Shown in pieces: positions 8,364-17,221 of a stretch of DNA of 64,000 nt. This DNA comes from Myxococcales bacterium (GTDB lineage: Bacteria > Myxococcota > Polyangia > Nannocystales > Nannocystaceae): positions 62,001 through 126,000 of the forward strand of contig JAEUJW010000036.1 in assembly GCA_016793465.1 (NCBI GenBank), written 5' to 3'. The notes under the pieces are model-generated. The model worked only from the letters and a program-made list of their open reading frames with translations, was not told the origin of the DNA and made no database searches. Both the position numbers and the translations under genes were made by a program. Every line of letters begins with the position of its first letter. Position 1 is the first letter of the stretch.

Positions 8364-8671
8364 GTCTGGATCGACTCCTGGGTGAGCTCGATCGTCAAGT
8401 CCTCGTCGGCGACCTTCACCTGGCAGCCGAGGCGGCTGTACGGGCGCACGTCGAAGCCCATGTCGAGCCGGTCCGACTCCGCGTCGGTCATCTCCGGCAG
8501 GCTCTCGAGGCCCACGCGCACGTAGCAGTGGCACGACGAGCACGCGCACACTCCACCGCAGGCCGAGCCCATCTTGACGTGGTGCTCCTCCGCGACCTCG
8601 AGCAGCGTCGCGCCCCGCGGCGCCTCCACGACTTGGCGGCCGTCCGGGCCGATGAACGTGATGTTGGGCAT
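8333..8671 (-). CDS. fdx: 2Fe-2S ferredoxin of the Isc system
   Basis: A 112-residue protein starting at ATG 8671, 2 bp after the hscA stop. The adrenodoxin-type cluster is visible: Cys38, Cys44, Cys47 (ACGGVCACSSC) and a distant Cys83 (RLGCQV), plus extra Cys at 42 and 49 as in Isc ferredoxins. It donates electrons for cluster assembly on IscU. Gene order matches the E. coli isc operon. Confidence 0.95.
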   Translation of the reverse strand: MPNITFIGPDGRQVVEAPRGATLLEVAEEHHVKMGSACGGVCACSSCHCYVRVGLESLPEMTDAESDRLDMGFDVRPYSRLGCQVKVADEDLTIELTQESIQTWRNEHPGKG

Positions 8672-8673
8672 GT

Positions 8674-10620
8674 CTACTTGTCCTTGACGATCTCCGCGGA
8701 GTGGCCGCCGCGCCTGGCGTCGATCCCCTCGTCCGCCAGGGCCGCCTCGATCTCGTGCAGGCTCTTGCCGGTCATGCCCGAGCGCAGCGCACGCTGCATG
8801 CGCCGGGCCGCGAACGGCTCGCACACCCGCTCGAGCTGCTCGCGCTTGCCGGTCAGCGCCGCCGCGTCCGCGCCGGGGTCGGCCATCACCTCGTCCGCCT
8901 CGCGCAGCGCCGCGTCGATCTGCATGCGGTCCTCCGGCTGCAGCAGCGACTCGATGTGCCCGACCTCCGCCAGCGCCGTGCGCACCGCCAGCGCCACCCG
9001 GCCGATCTCGACCCGCGCCTCCGCCGTCGAGCGCGCCGCGTAGTCGTCGCCCGCGTGGTCGAGGCTCTCGAGCACCAGGCGGTCGACCTCCTCCTCCGAG
9101 AGCCCGTAGGTCGGCTTGACCTCGACCGACTGCTTGACCCCGGTCATCAGCTCGCGCGCCGTGACCGTCAGCAGCGCGTCCGCGTCGAGCTGGAACGTCA
9201 CCTCGACCCGCGCCATCGACGGCGGCAGCCGCGGGATGCCCTTCAGCTCGAAGCGCGCCAGGCTGCGGTTGTCGCGGGCCAGCTCGCGCTCGCCCTGGAC
9301 CACGTGCATCGTCATCCCGGTCTGCTGCTCCGAGTAGTTGGTGAACACCTGGCGCGCGCTGATCGGGATGGTCGCGTTGCGCGGGATGATCTTTTCTACG
9401 ATTCCGCCCATCGTCTCGAGGCCCAGGCTGAGCGGCACCACGTCGAGCAGCGTCACCCCGCCGCGCTCCGAGCCCGACAGGATGTCGGCCTGGATCGCCG
9501 CCCCGTGGGCCACGACCTCGTCCGGGTCGATGTCCGTCAGCGGCGGCCGCTGAAACAGCCGCTCCGCCAGGGCCCGCACCGCCGGCATGCGGGTCGACCC
9601 GCCGACCATCACCACTCCGTCGAGCTCCGCCGGCCGCACGCCCGCGTCCTTCAGCGCCCGCCGGCACGGCCCCGCCGTGCGCTCGAGGATCGGCGCCACC
9701 GTGGCCTCGAGCTCGGCCCGCGTGACCGCGAACTCCGTCAGCCCGATCGCGTCGATCGTCACCGCCGTGCGCTCGACCGCCGACAGCTTCTCCTTGACCG
9801 CCCGCCCCGCCAGCCGCGCCGCCTCGAGCTGCCCGTGCGTCGGCTCCGCGATCCCCGCGGCAGCCAAGAATCGCTGCGCGATCGCCCGGTCGAAGTCGTC
9901 GCCGCCGAGCGCGCTGTCTCCGCCGGTCGCCAGCACCTGGAACACGCCCGCGTGCAGGCGCAGGATGCTGATGTCGAACGTGCCGCCGCCGAGGTCGTAG
10001 ACCGCGAACAGACCGTGCTCCCCGCGGTCGAGCCCGTACGCCAGCGCCGCCGCCGTCGGCTCGGCCAGCAACCGCCACACCTTCAGCCCGGCGATCCGCC
10101 CGGCGTCGCGGGTGGCCTGGCGCTGCGCGTCGTCGAAGTACGCCGGCACGGTGATCACCGCCCCGTCGACCGCCCCGATCTCCGCCTCCGCCCGCTCCTT
10201 CAATTTTTTCAGGATCTCGGCCGACACCTCGACCGGCGACACGCGGCGCCCGACGTCGAGCCGCAGCACCCCGGCGTCGTCGTACAGCGCGTACGGGTGC
10301 ACGAAGTCGATGTCCCCGACCCCGCGCCCCATGAAGCGCTTGACCGAGCTGACGACCCGGGTCGGGTGCTCGGCCTGCTGCGCGATCGCCTCGCCGCCGA
10401 CCACGATCGTGTCGCCGACGTAGCTCACCACCGACGGCAACAGCCCGCGCCCCTGCGCGTCCTTCAGCACCCGCGGCGGCGCGCCGCTCGGCGCCAGCGC
10501 GACCAGGCTGTTGGTCGTGCCCAGGTCGATGCCGACGCCCCGCCCGGGCGAGCGCACCACCGCCGCCGCCGTGGGCTCCGCGATCTGAAACAGCGCCCCG
10601 GTGTCCTGGATCGTCGTCAT
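8674..10620 (-). CDS. hscA: Fe-S assembly Hsp70 chaperone HscA
   Basis: A 648-residue Hsp70. The N-terminal ATPase domain begins with [12 protein letters not shown] (about 29-40) and contains [14 protein letters not shown] and [14 protein letters not shown]; a substrate-binding beta domain and helical lid follow. HscA with HscB releases the cluster from IscU by binding its LPPVK motif. Its start overlaps the hscB stop (ATGA), indicating translational coupling. An AT-rich codon islet encodes ILKKLKE at about 10200. Confidence 0.95.
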   Translation of the reverse strand: MTTIQDTGALFQIAEPTAAAVVRSPGRGVGIDLGTTNSLVALAPSGAPPRVLKDAQGRGLLPSVVSYVGDTIVVGGEAIAQQAEHPTRVVSSVKRFMGRGVGDIDFVHPYALYDDAGVLRLDVGRRVSPVEVSAEILKKLKERAEAEIGAVDGAVITVPAYFDDAQRQATRDAGRIAGLKVWRLLAEPTAAALAYGLDRGEHGLFAVYDLGGGTFDISILRLHAGVFQVLATGGDSALGGDDFDRAIAQRFLAAAGIAEPTHGQLEAARLAGRAVKEKLSAVERTAVTIDAIGLTEFAVTRAELEATVAPILERTAGPCRRALKDAGVRPAELDGVVMVGGSTRMPAVRALAERLFQRPPLTDIDPDEVVAHGAAIQADILSGSERGGVTLLDVVPLSLGLETMGGIVEKIIPRNATIPISARQVFTNYSEQQTGMTMHVVQGERELARDNRSLARFELKGIPRLPPSMARVEVTFQLDADALLTVTARELMTGVKQSVEVKPTYGLSEEEVDRLVLESLDHAGDDYAARSTAEARVEIGRVALAVRTALAEVGHIESLLQPEDRMQIDAALREADEVMADPGADAAALTGKREQLERVCEPFAARRMQRALRSGMTGKSLHEIEAALADEGIDARRGGHSAEIVKDK

Positions 10621-11111
10621 GCCGGATCGACCTCGTCGAGGAATCTCTGGAAATAGCGCCGCGCCACCAGCTGCTCCGCCGCCGCGCGCACGTCCCCGCG
10701 GTCCAGCGCCTCCACCGCGGCGTCGAGCGCCGCGTCGGCCCGGCTCTCGATCTCGTCGCGCACTCGGTCCTCCTGGCCCTCCGCCAGCCGCTCGCGCAGG
10801 TCGATCATCTCGATGAGGAACGCCTGCGAGGGGTGCGGCGCGCCGGCGCCGGGATCGCTGGAGTCCATGTCGATCCCGCCGAGCTTGACCATGTACTCGG
10901 CGCGCGCCACCGGGTCGCGCAGCACGCGGTACGCGCTATTGATTAAACTGCTGCGCTCCATCGCCGCGCGCTGGACCGCGACGCTCTCGCCGACCACGTT
11001 GTCGGGGTGGGCCGCCTGCGACAGCTCGAGGTACTTGCGCTCGACCGCCCCGCGATCGACGCGCCAGCGCCGCTCGAGCCCGAACAGCCCGAAGTAGTCG
11101 ACCGAACTCAT
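10617..11111 (-). CDS. hscB: J-domain co-chaperone HscB
   Basis: A 164-residue protein from ATG 11111; an in-frame TTG at 11132 would enter the iscA stop region. The J-domain carries the HPD triplet at residues 35-37. The C-terminal three-helix HscB domain (about 90-164) binds IscU. It stimulates HscA ATPase and delivers IscU. It overlaps hscA by 4 bp and follows iscA with about 21 bp spacing. Confidence 0.93.
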   Translation of the reverse strand: MSSVDYFGLFGLERRWRVDRGAVERKYLELSQAAHPDNVVGESVAVQRAAMERSSLINSAYRVLRDPVARAEYMVKLGGIDMDSSDPGAGAPHPSQAFLIEMIDLRERLAEGQEDRVRDEIESRADAALDAAVEALDRGDVRAAAEQLVARRYFQRFLDEVDPA

Positions 11112-11132
11112 CGCATCACCGATCGCCGACAA

Positions 11133-11522
11133 TTAAAACGTCACGGATTCGCCGCAGCCGCACGAATCCTTGACGTTGGGGTTGGTGAAGCGGAACCCGT
11201 GCCCCCGGATCCCCGTCTCGAAGTCCACCGTCGTCCCCTTCAACAGAATCATGCTCTTGGGGTCGACGACCACGCGCACGCCGTCGACGATGACCACGTG
11301 GTCGCTGGCCCGCGGCTCGCGGTCGTCGAACTCGAACAGGTACGAGTAGCCGGTGCACCCGCCGCCGCGGATGCCCAGCCGGACCGACGCCTGCGGCGTG
11401 CCGCGGCGGGCGAGCTGGTCGCGCATCACCTTGGCGGCGCGCGACGTCACCGTGACTCCGACCGGCTTCGGCTCGGCCTCGGGACCCTCGGGGTGGGCGT
11501 TCATGGCGGGTGCGGCGGACAT
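11133..11522 (-). CDS. iscA: A-type Fe-S carrier IscA
   Basis: A 129-residue protein with about 20 extra N-terminal residues (Ala/Pro/Glu-rich) before the HesB/IscA domain. The three conserved cysteines are Cys56 (GGGCTGYSY) and Cys121/Cys123 (DSCGCGES). It accepts or carries clusters made on IscU. It lies between iscU and hscB with short gaps, as in canonical isc operons. Confidence 0.94.
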   Translation of the reverse strand: MSAAPAMNAHPEGPEAEPKPVGVTVTSRAAKVMRDQLARRGTPQASVRLGIRGGGCTGYSYLFEFDDREPRASDHVVIVDGVRVVVDPKSMILLKGTTVDFETGIRGHGFRFTNPNVKDSCGCGESVTF

Positions 11523-11539
11523 GGTGTTGCTCTCTCGGC

Positions 11540-11947
11540 TCACTCGGCCGGCTTCTCGTCCGGGTCGGCGACCCCGTGCTTCTTCTGGTAGTCGCGGATG
11601 GCCGCCTTGATCGCGTCCTCCGCCAGCACCGAGCAGTGGATCTTGACCGGCGGCAGCGACAGCTCCTCGGCGATCTGGCTGTTCTTGATCTCCATCGCCT
11701 TGTCGAGGCTCATGCCCTTGACCCACTCGGTCACCAGGCTCGAGCTGGCGATCGCCGAGCCGCAGCCGTAGGTCTTGAACTTGGCGTCGGTGATCACGCC
11801 GTTCTCCACCTTGATCTGCAGCTTCATCACGTCGCCGCAGGCCGGCGCCCCGACGATCCCCGTGCCGACGCTCTCGTCGCCCTTGTCGAGGCTGCCGACG
11901 TTGCGCGGGTGCTCGTAGTGATCGATGACTTTGTTGCTGTACGCCAT
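11540..11947 (-). CDS. iscU: Fe-S scaffold IscU
   Basis: A 135-residue scaffold with ligands Cys37 and Asp39 (PACGD), Cys62 (YGCGSA), His104 and Cys105 (KIHC), and the HscA recognition motif LPPVK at 98-102. It assembles 2Fe-2S clusters using sulfur from IscS. It sits between iscS and iscA. Its length fits IscU (about 128) plus a short acidic C-terminal tail. Confidence 0.96.
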   Translation of the reverse strand: MAYSNKVIDHYEHPRNVGSLDKGDESVGTGIVGAPACGDVMKLQIKVENGVITDAKFKTYGCGSAIASSSLVTEWVKGMSLDKAMEIKNSQIAEELSLPPVKIHCSVLAEDAIKAAIRDYQKKHGVADPDEKPAE

Positions 11948-11993
11948 GGGAAACCTCGTTTATCGCGCTCGGGGTGCCGACTTTGCCGTGTTG

Positions 11994-13211
11994 TCAGTGG
12001 GGCGTCCACTCGATCGTCCGCAGGTCGATGCCCTCCTGGACCATCTCCCACAGCGGCGACATCTCGCGCAGGCGAGCGACCTCGCGCTTGATGAGGTCGG
12101 CGATGAAGTCAACCTCCTCGAGCGTGGTGAACCGACCCACGGTGATGCGCAGGCTCGAGTGCGCCAGCTCGTCGTCGAGGCCCATCGCCCGCAGCACGTA
12201 GCTCGGCTCGAGGCTGGCCGACGTGCACGCCGAGCCCGACGAGATGGCCACGTCCTTCAGGCCCATGAGCAGGCTCTCGCCCTCGACGTACGAGAAGCTG
12301 ATGTTGAGCGTCCCCGGCAGGCGATGCTCGAGCGAGCCGTTGAGCGTCGCGTGCGGCACCTCGGTCATCAGGCGTTTGCGCAGGTGCTCGCGCAGGCCGG
12401 TGATGCGGACCGACTCCTCGGCCATCAGCTCGCCGGCCAGCTTGGCCGCCGCGCCGAAGCCGACGATGCCCGAGACGTTCAGGGTGCCCGAGCGGTTGCC
12501 GCGCTCGTGCCCGCCGCCGTGGATCTGCGGGGCCAGGCGCACCCGCGGCCGGCGCCGCCGCACGTACAGCGCGCCGACCCCCTTGGGCCCGTAGATCTTG
12601 TGCGCGCTCATGCTGAGCAGGTCGATGTTCATGGCCTCGACGTCGATCGGCACCTTGCCGACCGCCTGCACCGCATCGGTGTGGAACAGCACCCCGCGCT
12701 TGTGGCACAGCGCCCCGATCTCGGCGACCGGCATGATCACCCCGGTCTCGTTGTTGGCGAACATGATCGAGACGATCGCCGTGTCCGGGCGGATCGCCGC
12801 GTCGACCTGCTCCGCCGTGACCAGCCCGTCGGCGCCGACCGGCAGGTACGTGACCTCGCAGCCGTGGCGCTCGAGGTACTTGCAGGTGTCGAGCACCGCC
12901 TTGTGCTCGGTGACCACGGTGATGATGTGCTTCTTGCCGCTCTCCTGCAGGTACTCGACGGCGCCCTTGATCGCCAGGTTGTTCGACTCGGTCGCGCCGC
13001 TGGTCCAGGTGATCTCCTTGGAGTCCGCGCCGATCAGCGCCGCGATGTGCCTGCGCGCCGTCTCGACCGCCTCCTCGGCCTTCCACCCGAACACGTGCGT
13101 GCGACTGGCCGCGTTGCCGAACACCTGCGTGAACGTCGGCAGCATGGCGTCGACGACCCGCTGGTCCATCGGACAGGTCGCGGCGTAGTCGAGGTAGATG
13201 GGCTTCTGCAT
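11994..13211 (-). CDS. iscS: Cysteine desulfurase IscS
   Basis: A 405-residue PLP enzyme. The PLP Lys is K205 ([12 protein letters not shown]) and the active-site loop reads [17 protein letters not shown] with the persulfide Cys at 329. It converts cysteine to alanine and gives persulfide sulfur to IscU. Its ATG shares the A of the preceding TGA (TGATG), so translation is coupled to the MerR regulator. Confidence 0.96.
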   Translation of the reverse strand: MQKPIYLDYAATCPMDQRVVDAMLPTFTQVFGNAASRTHVFGWKAEEAVETARRHIAALIGADSKEITWTSGATESNNLAIKGAVEYLQESGKKHIITVVTEHKAVLDTCKYLERHGCEVTYLPVGADGLVTAEQVDAAIRPDTAIVSIMFANNETGVIMPVAEIGALCHKRGVLFHTDAVQAVGKVPIDVEAMNIDLLSMSAHKIYGPKGVGALYVRRRRPRVRLAPQIHGGGHERGNRSGTLNVSGIVGFGAAAKLAGELMAEESVRITGLREHLRKRLMTEVPHATLNGSLEHRLPGTLNISFSYVEGESLLMGLKDVAISSGSACTSASLEPSYVLRAMGLDDELAHSSLRITVGRFTTLEEVDFIADLIKREVARLREMSPLWEMVQEGIDLRTIEWTPH

Positions 13212-13759
13212 CACGGGGTCGCTCCTTCGGGCTTGCGCGGGCTCAGGTGAATGCCGGTGACCAGCCCCGGCGGTCCGTGCGGCCAGTCGAGGCTCGGCGC
13301 CGCGTCGGAGCGCCGCTCGGTCGTGCAGGTGTGGCACACCTCCGGCGTGGCCGGCTCGCGGCACACCCGGCAGCCCTCGAGGTAGGCCAGGCTCTCCGAC
13401 AGGTCGCGCTCGAGCTGCAGCAGCCGCATGACCTGCGCCCGCGTCTCGTCGAGCTTGGCCCGGAACAGCTCGCGCACGCTGGTCATCGCCTCCGGCGCCG
13501 TCTGGGCCGCGTGCACGGTCCCCAGCAGGCTCTGGATCTGCGGCAGCGAGAACCCCATGTCCTGCAGCTTCGAGATCCAGTAGACCCGCGCCACCTCGTC
13601 CGGCCCGTACAGGCGAAAGCCCCCGTCGGTCCGCTCCGGCGGCCGCAGGAGCCCCATCTCCTCGTAGAGATGCAGCGCCCGCGGCGTCTTGCCCGTCTTG
13701 CGGGCAAGCTCTCCGATCTTCATGCGCGTCGCGGCGCCCTTCTCGGACGGGTTGCTCAT
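13211..13759 (-). CDS. MerR-family regulator with Cys4 motif heading the isc operon
   Basis: A 182-residue protein starting at ATG 13759, preceded by a good AAGGAGA site. The N-terminal winged helix is MerR-type ([20 protein letters not shown], about 14-33), followed by a coiled-coil dimerisation helix. After it comes CRVC...CHTC: Cys130, 133, 142 and 145, a CxxC-N8-CxxC pattern suited to bind Fe-S or zinc. The tail (about 146-182) is Pro-rich. In E. coli the same operon position is held by the Rrf2-type IscR; no IscR is seen here. I infer a cluster- or metal-sensing autoregulator of the operon, probably acting at the palindrome 13784-13799. Confidence 0.88.
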   Translation of the reverse strand: MSNPSEKGAATRMKIGELARKTGKTPRALHLYEEMGLLRPPERTDGGFRLYGPDEVARVYWISKLQDMGFSLPQIQSLLGTVHAAQTAPEAMTSVRELFRAKLDETRAQVMRLLQLERDLSESLAYLEGCRVCREPATPEVCHTCTTERRSDAAPSLDWPHGPPGLVTGIHLSPRKPEGATP

Positions 13760-13783
13760 GGGTCGTCTCCTTCAGGCCGAACT

Positions 13784-13799
13784 CTTACGTGAACGTAAG
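13784..13799 (-). promoter_or_regulatory. MerR-type operator upstream of the isc operon
   Basis: CTTACGT-GA-ACGTAAG is a perfect dyad centred about 32 bp upstream of the regulator ATG at 13759. Its form (TACGTNNACGTA core) resembles sites of MerR regulators such as LiuR. The reading in the operon direction ends in TAAGAGT, a possible -10. Binding by the adjacent MerR protein is inferred. Confidence 0.6.
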
Positions 13800-13992
13800 G
13801 GTTGATCTGACTGGGAAAGACTTGCCACCCGCCCACCCCCCTGTCAAGTCGCGCGGAACCTGGTGCAGTCCCACCCATCCGTGAGAGTCCGGACCTCGGC
13901 GCGATCCCGCCCGTCTTGGCCATCCCACCTGAACGTCGCCGGCGGCCTCGGACGCTCGTGATCCCGGCGCTCCCTGGCGCCTCGCCCGCCCG

Positions 13993-15690
13993 TCACCAGG
14001 CCGCCTCTCGCCGCACCTGCAACGACCCGTCCTGCCAGGCCAGCGTGAACGCCTCGCGGTGCTCGCCGCCGAGGCGATCGCAGACCAGCAGCCGCACGCG
14101 ATGGGGCCCGGGCCCCGCGTAGCGGTGCACCCCGCTCTCGAGCGCCAGCTCTCGCCGGGCCCGCGTGCGGTGGTGCCGCTGGTCGACCTGCATCGGCCCG
14201 GCCCCGCCCGCGAACTCGACGGCCCACGACTCGAGCAGCTCCGACCACACCCCCCGCAGCGCCGGCGCCAGCCGCTCGCTGCGCCGCACCGCCGCGTGCT
14301 CGACCGCCAACTGGACCGCGTGCCCCTCGCCGTCCGACCGGTCGCGCCAGGCGAGGCGCAGCGCCGGCCGCTCGCTGAGCCCCGCGCCCGGCTCGCCGCG
14401 CTCGTCGAGCAGCGCCCGCCCGGCCTGCAGACAGACCACCTGCACACCTGTCCCGGCGGACAGGTCTTCGTCGGCCGCGAACTCCCACGCCCAGCCGATC
14501 ACCTCGAGCTCGCCGAGCCCGCGCCGCGCCGCCTCCCGCGCGGCCGCCTCGACCGCCGCCCGCGTCACCGCCGCGTCCCACGGCCCGACCTTGACCGCGA
14601 CCCGCGCGCGCACGCCGTCGAGCAGGCCCTCGCACGCGGCGGCTCCGCAGGCCGCCAGCACCCGCCGCACGTGCACCGCCTGCGAGCCCGCGCTCCACGC
14701 CCGCCGCTCGCCGCTGCCGAGGCCGCAGCGGGCGAACGCCGCCCCGCCCTCGCACAGCCGCGTGTGCGCCAGCTCGACCGCCGCCGCCGCGCTGTCACAG
14801 CCGATGAAGCGGCGCCCGAGCTGGTGCGCCGCCACCAGCGCGGTGCCCGACCCGCAGAAGAAGTCCGCCACGAGGTCCCCGGGGTTCGAGCTCGCGGCGA
14901 CGATCCGGCGCAGCAGGCTCTCGTTCTTCTGCGTCGCCCACCCGGTCTTCTCGCGCGAGAAGCTTTTGATTTGGATCGAGTCGAGCGAGTCCTTGCCGCT
15001 CAGCTCGAACTCCGCCGCGTTGGCGTTCCACACGTCCTCGAGGGCCACCCCGCGGCCCCGCGGCGGCTTGCCGTCGCGCCGCAGGTAGCCCTCGGGGTAC
15101 GGCACGTAGTATTTGTTGAAGGTGAAGCGCCCCGGGTCCTTCGTATAAAAGAATATTAAGTCGTGGTTGCGGATCCAGTTGTTCGCCCGGGTCTTGTAGC
15201 CCGACAGCCAGCCGATCCTCCACACCACCTCGCGCTGGAAGCACGCCTCGCCGAAGATCTCGTCGAGCAATACCTTGATGTAGTGCCCCGCCGTCGGATC
15301 CGCGTGCACGTACAGGCTCCCGTGCGGCGCCAGCAGGCGGTGGACCCGGCGCAGCCGCGGCTCGAGCATATTTAAAAATCCGGCGATGCCGCCGGTCCAG
15401 CGGTCGGCGTAGGCGTGCGAGCGCAGCTCGCCGCGCTCGTCGCCGTCGGGCCCGACGAAGCTCGTGCGCACGAAGTCGTGCCCGGTCGCGAACGGCGGAT
15501 CGAGGTAGACGAGGTCGATCTGCCCCGCGTGCGTCGCCAGCAGCGCGTCCATGGCCGCCAGGTTGTCGGCGCAGATCAGCAAGTTGTCGGCGGCCCCGAC
15601 GCGCTGCTCGACCTCCAGCGTCGGTGACGCCAGGGCCGGCGGCTCCGCGCCCTTGCCGGCCCACTGCAGCACCACCCGGTCGCGCGTCAT
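13993..15690 (-). CDS. Beta-class site-specific DNA methyltransferase (N6-adenine/N4-cytosine)
   Basis: A 565-residue protein. Motif IV DPPF is at 64-67 and the SAM-binding motif FFCGSGTA at 277-284, in the N-to-C order of beta-class enzymes. Residues about 310-565 are an Arg/Ala-rich extension without a recognised domain. No restriction endonuclease is adjacent, so it may be an orphan methyltransferase. Its ATG overlaps the cytochrome c stop (ATGA). AT-rich codon islets occur at 15144-15160 and 15369-15378 and a CTG palindrome at 14448-14463. Confidence 0.88.
   Translation of the reverse strand: MTRDRVVLQWAGKGAEPPALASPTLEVEQRVGAADNLLICADNLAAMDALLATHAGQIDLVYLDPPFATGHDFVRTSFVGPDGDERGELRSHAYADRWTGGIAGFLNMLEPRLRRVHRLLAPHGSLYVHADPTAGHYIKVLLDEIFGEACFQREVVWRIGWLSGYKTRANNWIRNHDLIFFYTKDPGRFTFNKYYVPYPEGYLRRDGKPPRGRGVALEDVWNANAAEFELSGKDSLDSIQIKSFSREKTGWATQKNESLLRRIVAASSNPGDLVADFFCGSGTALVAAHQLGRRFIGCDSAAAAVELAHTRLCEGGAAFARCGLGSGERRAWSAGSQAVHVRRVLAACGAAACEGLLDGVRARVAVKVGPWDAAVTRAAVEAAAREAARRGLGELEVIGWAWEFAADEDLSAGTGVQVVCLQAGRALLDERGEPGAGLSERPALRLAWRDRSDGEGHAVQLAVEHAAVRRSERLAPALRGVWSELLESWAVEFAGGAGPMQVDQRHHRTRARRELALESGVHRYAGPGPHRVRLLVCDRLGGEHREAFTLAWQDGSLQVRREAAW
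14448..14463. repeat. CTGNCC-N4-GGNCAG palindrome, exact
   Basis: CTGTCC-CGGC-GGACAG, extended by A/C and G/T flanks to an 8-bp stem (14446-14465). It lies within the methyltransferase coding region. Confidence 0.55.
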
Positions 15691-16055
15691 GGGCTCGCAG
15701 GCGGCGGCGGGCTCGACAGGCTGCGCACGTAGGCGGTCAGCACCTTCAGCGACGGCTCGGCGAAGTGCCCGAACGCCGGCATGGTCGGCGGCTTGCCCAT
15801 CCGGATCGTGCTCTTGATCCGCTCGTCGGTCAGCATGCCCATCAGGTTCCTGTCGGTCAGGTCGCGCACCCCGGGCACTTCCTTCAGCCCGCGACCGTCC
15901 GGACCGTGGCAGCGCGCGCAGTTCTGCACGAACAGGCGCGCCCCGTCGATCGGCTTCTCCGGCCCCGTCGGCTCCGAGCAGCCCACGAGCAGCAGCGCCG
16001 CGGCCAGCAGCCCGCGCAGGCGCCCGCGGCGCGTTCCCTCCCGGGGTCCCGACAT
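15687..16055 (-). CDS. Monohaem cytochrome c lipoprotein
   Basis: A 122-residue protein with a signal peptide and a lipobox Cys26 (LLVGC). It has a haem site CARCH (Cys46, Cys49, His50) and an axial Met92 in PTMPAFG, the class I cytochrome c pattern. It should be an electron carrier anchored outside the cytoplasm. Its stop overlaps the DNA methyltransferase start by 4 bp, an odd functional pairing that may only reflect gene packing. Confidence 0.9.
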   Translation of the reverse strand: MSGPREGTRRGRLRGLLAAALLLVGCSEPTGPEKPIDGARLFVQNCARCHGPDGRGLKEVPGVRDLTDRNLMGMLTDERIKSTIRMGKPPTMPAFGHFAEPSLKVLTAYVRSLSSPPPPASP

Positions 16056-16138
16056 GCGCGGCACTCTATCAGCCCGCGCCCCGCCCCGACACACGCCCGC
16101 GTTGACGAAACTCGCGGCGAGGCCCCGATCGCCGGCCG

Positions 16139-16915
16139 TCAATCGCCGGAATATACGGCCTGGCGCTGCGGCAGGAGGGTCAGCGCGCCCATCGGCGCGG
16201 CCGGGTCGATCACCGGGCGCCGCGGCAGCCGCAGCGGGTCCGGCGGCCCCGACGGCGCCGTCAAGCGCACGCTCCGCCCCGCCGGCAGGGCCGCGACCGG
16301 CTTGTCCTCGGTGATCACGAAGCCCTCGCTGTCGACCATGACCTCGGCCGGCGGGATGTACGTGCCCTCCGGCGACATCACGCCGAGGCGCATGCCGAGG
16401 CTGTCGTTGTACACGTCGACCGCGCGGTCGTAGCCCGTACGCGCCCGGCGATACAGCACGCCGGCCACGATGGCGAACGCCACCGCCCCCAGCGCCCCGC
16501 CGATCAGCATGGCGTTGCCGCCCGAGAAGTTGCCGAAGCTGAAGCCGTCGCGGGCCGTGGCCGCCCCGCCGGCCACGAACGCGAGCGACGACGTCAGCGC
16601 CAGCGCGGTGAACACCCGCGAGCGTCGCAGCTGCTTGGCCGGCAGCGCCGCCGAGCTGTTCTCGTCCGACCGCAGGATCACGTCGAGCGACTGCCAGCTG
16701 CGCTTGGTCGTGCCGGCCACGTTGCCCTTGGTGTAGCGGGTGCCCTGCGGCTCCTCGTGGCGGTAGATCGTGTTGTCCTTGAACGCCTCGTCGCGCTCCT
16801 TGCGCGACTTGATGGTCTCGAGCTGCGCGTAGTCCGTCGGCGCGAGCTGCGGGGCCAGGCTCATGCATCCGCTGAGCAGCAGGCAGAGGCTCCCGCGCGC
16901 GGCTGCGCGGATCAC
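16139..16915 (-). CDS. Lipoprotein with two hydrophobic segments, unknown function
   Basis: About 258 residues from GTG 16915; a GTG at 16942 is also possible, but the later start gives a compact signal ending in LLLSGC (Cys17). A charged region (about 20-85) is followed by two hydrophobic stretches (about 103-120 and 138-160) and then a Pro-rich C-terminus. A lipidated protein with membrane segments in its middle is unusual; the segments could insert in the inner membrane. No family recognised. It lies upstream of the cytochrome c gene on the same strand. Confidence 0.7.
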   Translation of the reverse strand: MIRAAARGSLCLLLSGCMSLAPQLAPTDYAQLETIKSRKERDEAFKDNTIYRHEEPQGTRYTKGNVAGTTKRSWQSLDVILRSDENSSAALPAKQLRRSRVFTALALTSSLAFVAGGAATARDGFSFGNFSGGNAMLIGGALGAVAFAIVAGVLYRRARTGYDRAVDVYNDSLGMRLGVMSPEGTYIPPAEVMVDSEGFVITEDKPVAALPAGRSVRLTAPSGPPDPLRLPRRPVIDPAAPMGALTLLPQRQAVYSGD

Positions 16916-17221
16916 GGTCGGACGGGGGCGGGCGCAGTCCACGTCTCGACGCTATCAGCACCCCCGTCCCCGGCGCAACGGACCCCGAGCGGACCACCCC
17001 GCGCGTGAGCCAGAGCCCGCGCCCCCGTGAAACCGCCACGAATCGCCGCCTCGACCCGACCCGACCCCGACTTCACGACGTTAGCCGCGCCCGACTGCCC
17101 GTCGCTTCGCCACACCGGCGGACGGCCTGGCCCGCCCTCGCGCCGGGCGAAGCACCCGCACGGGCGGCGACGCAGAGGCGCCGCAGCGGGTACAGCCCGC
17201 ACCAGCATACCCATCAGGACT
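16916..17221. other. Intergenic stretch without a recognisable feature
   Basis: About 306 bp between the mrfB stop and the lipoprotein start; both genes are on minus. It holds the presumed upstream region of the lipoprotein gene. I see no credible coding frame, strong hairpin or repeat here. Confidence 0.4.

Noticed and set aside
8701..10656. 651-codon plus-strand frame across hscA
   Set aside because: It is the shadow of hscA; the translation is Arg/His-rich low complexity.
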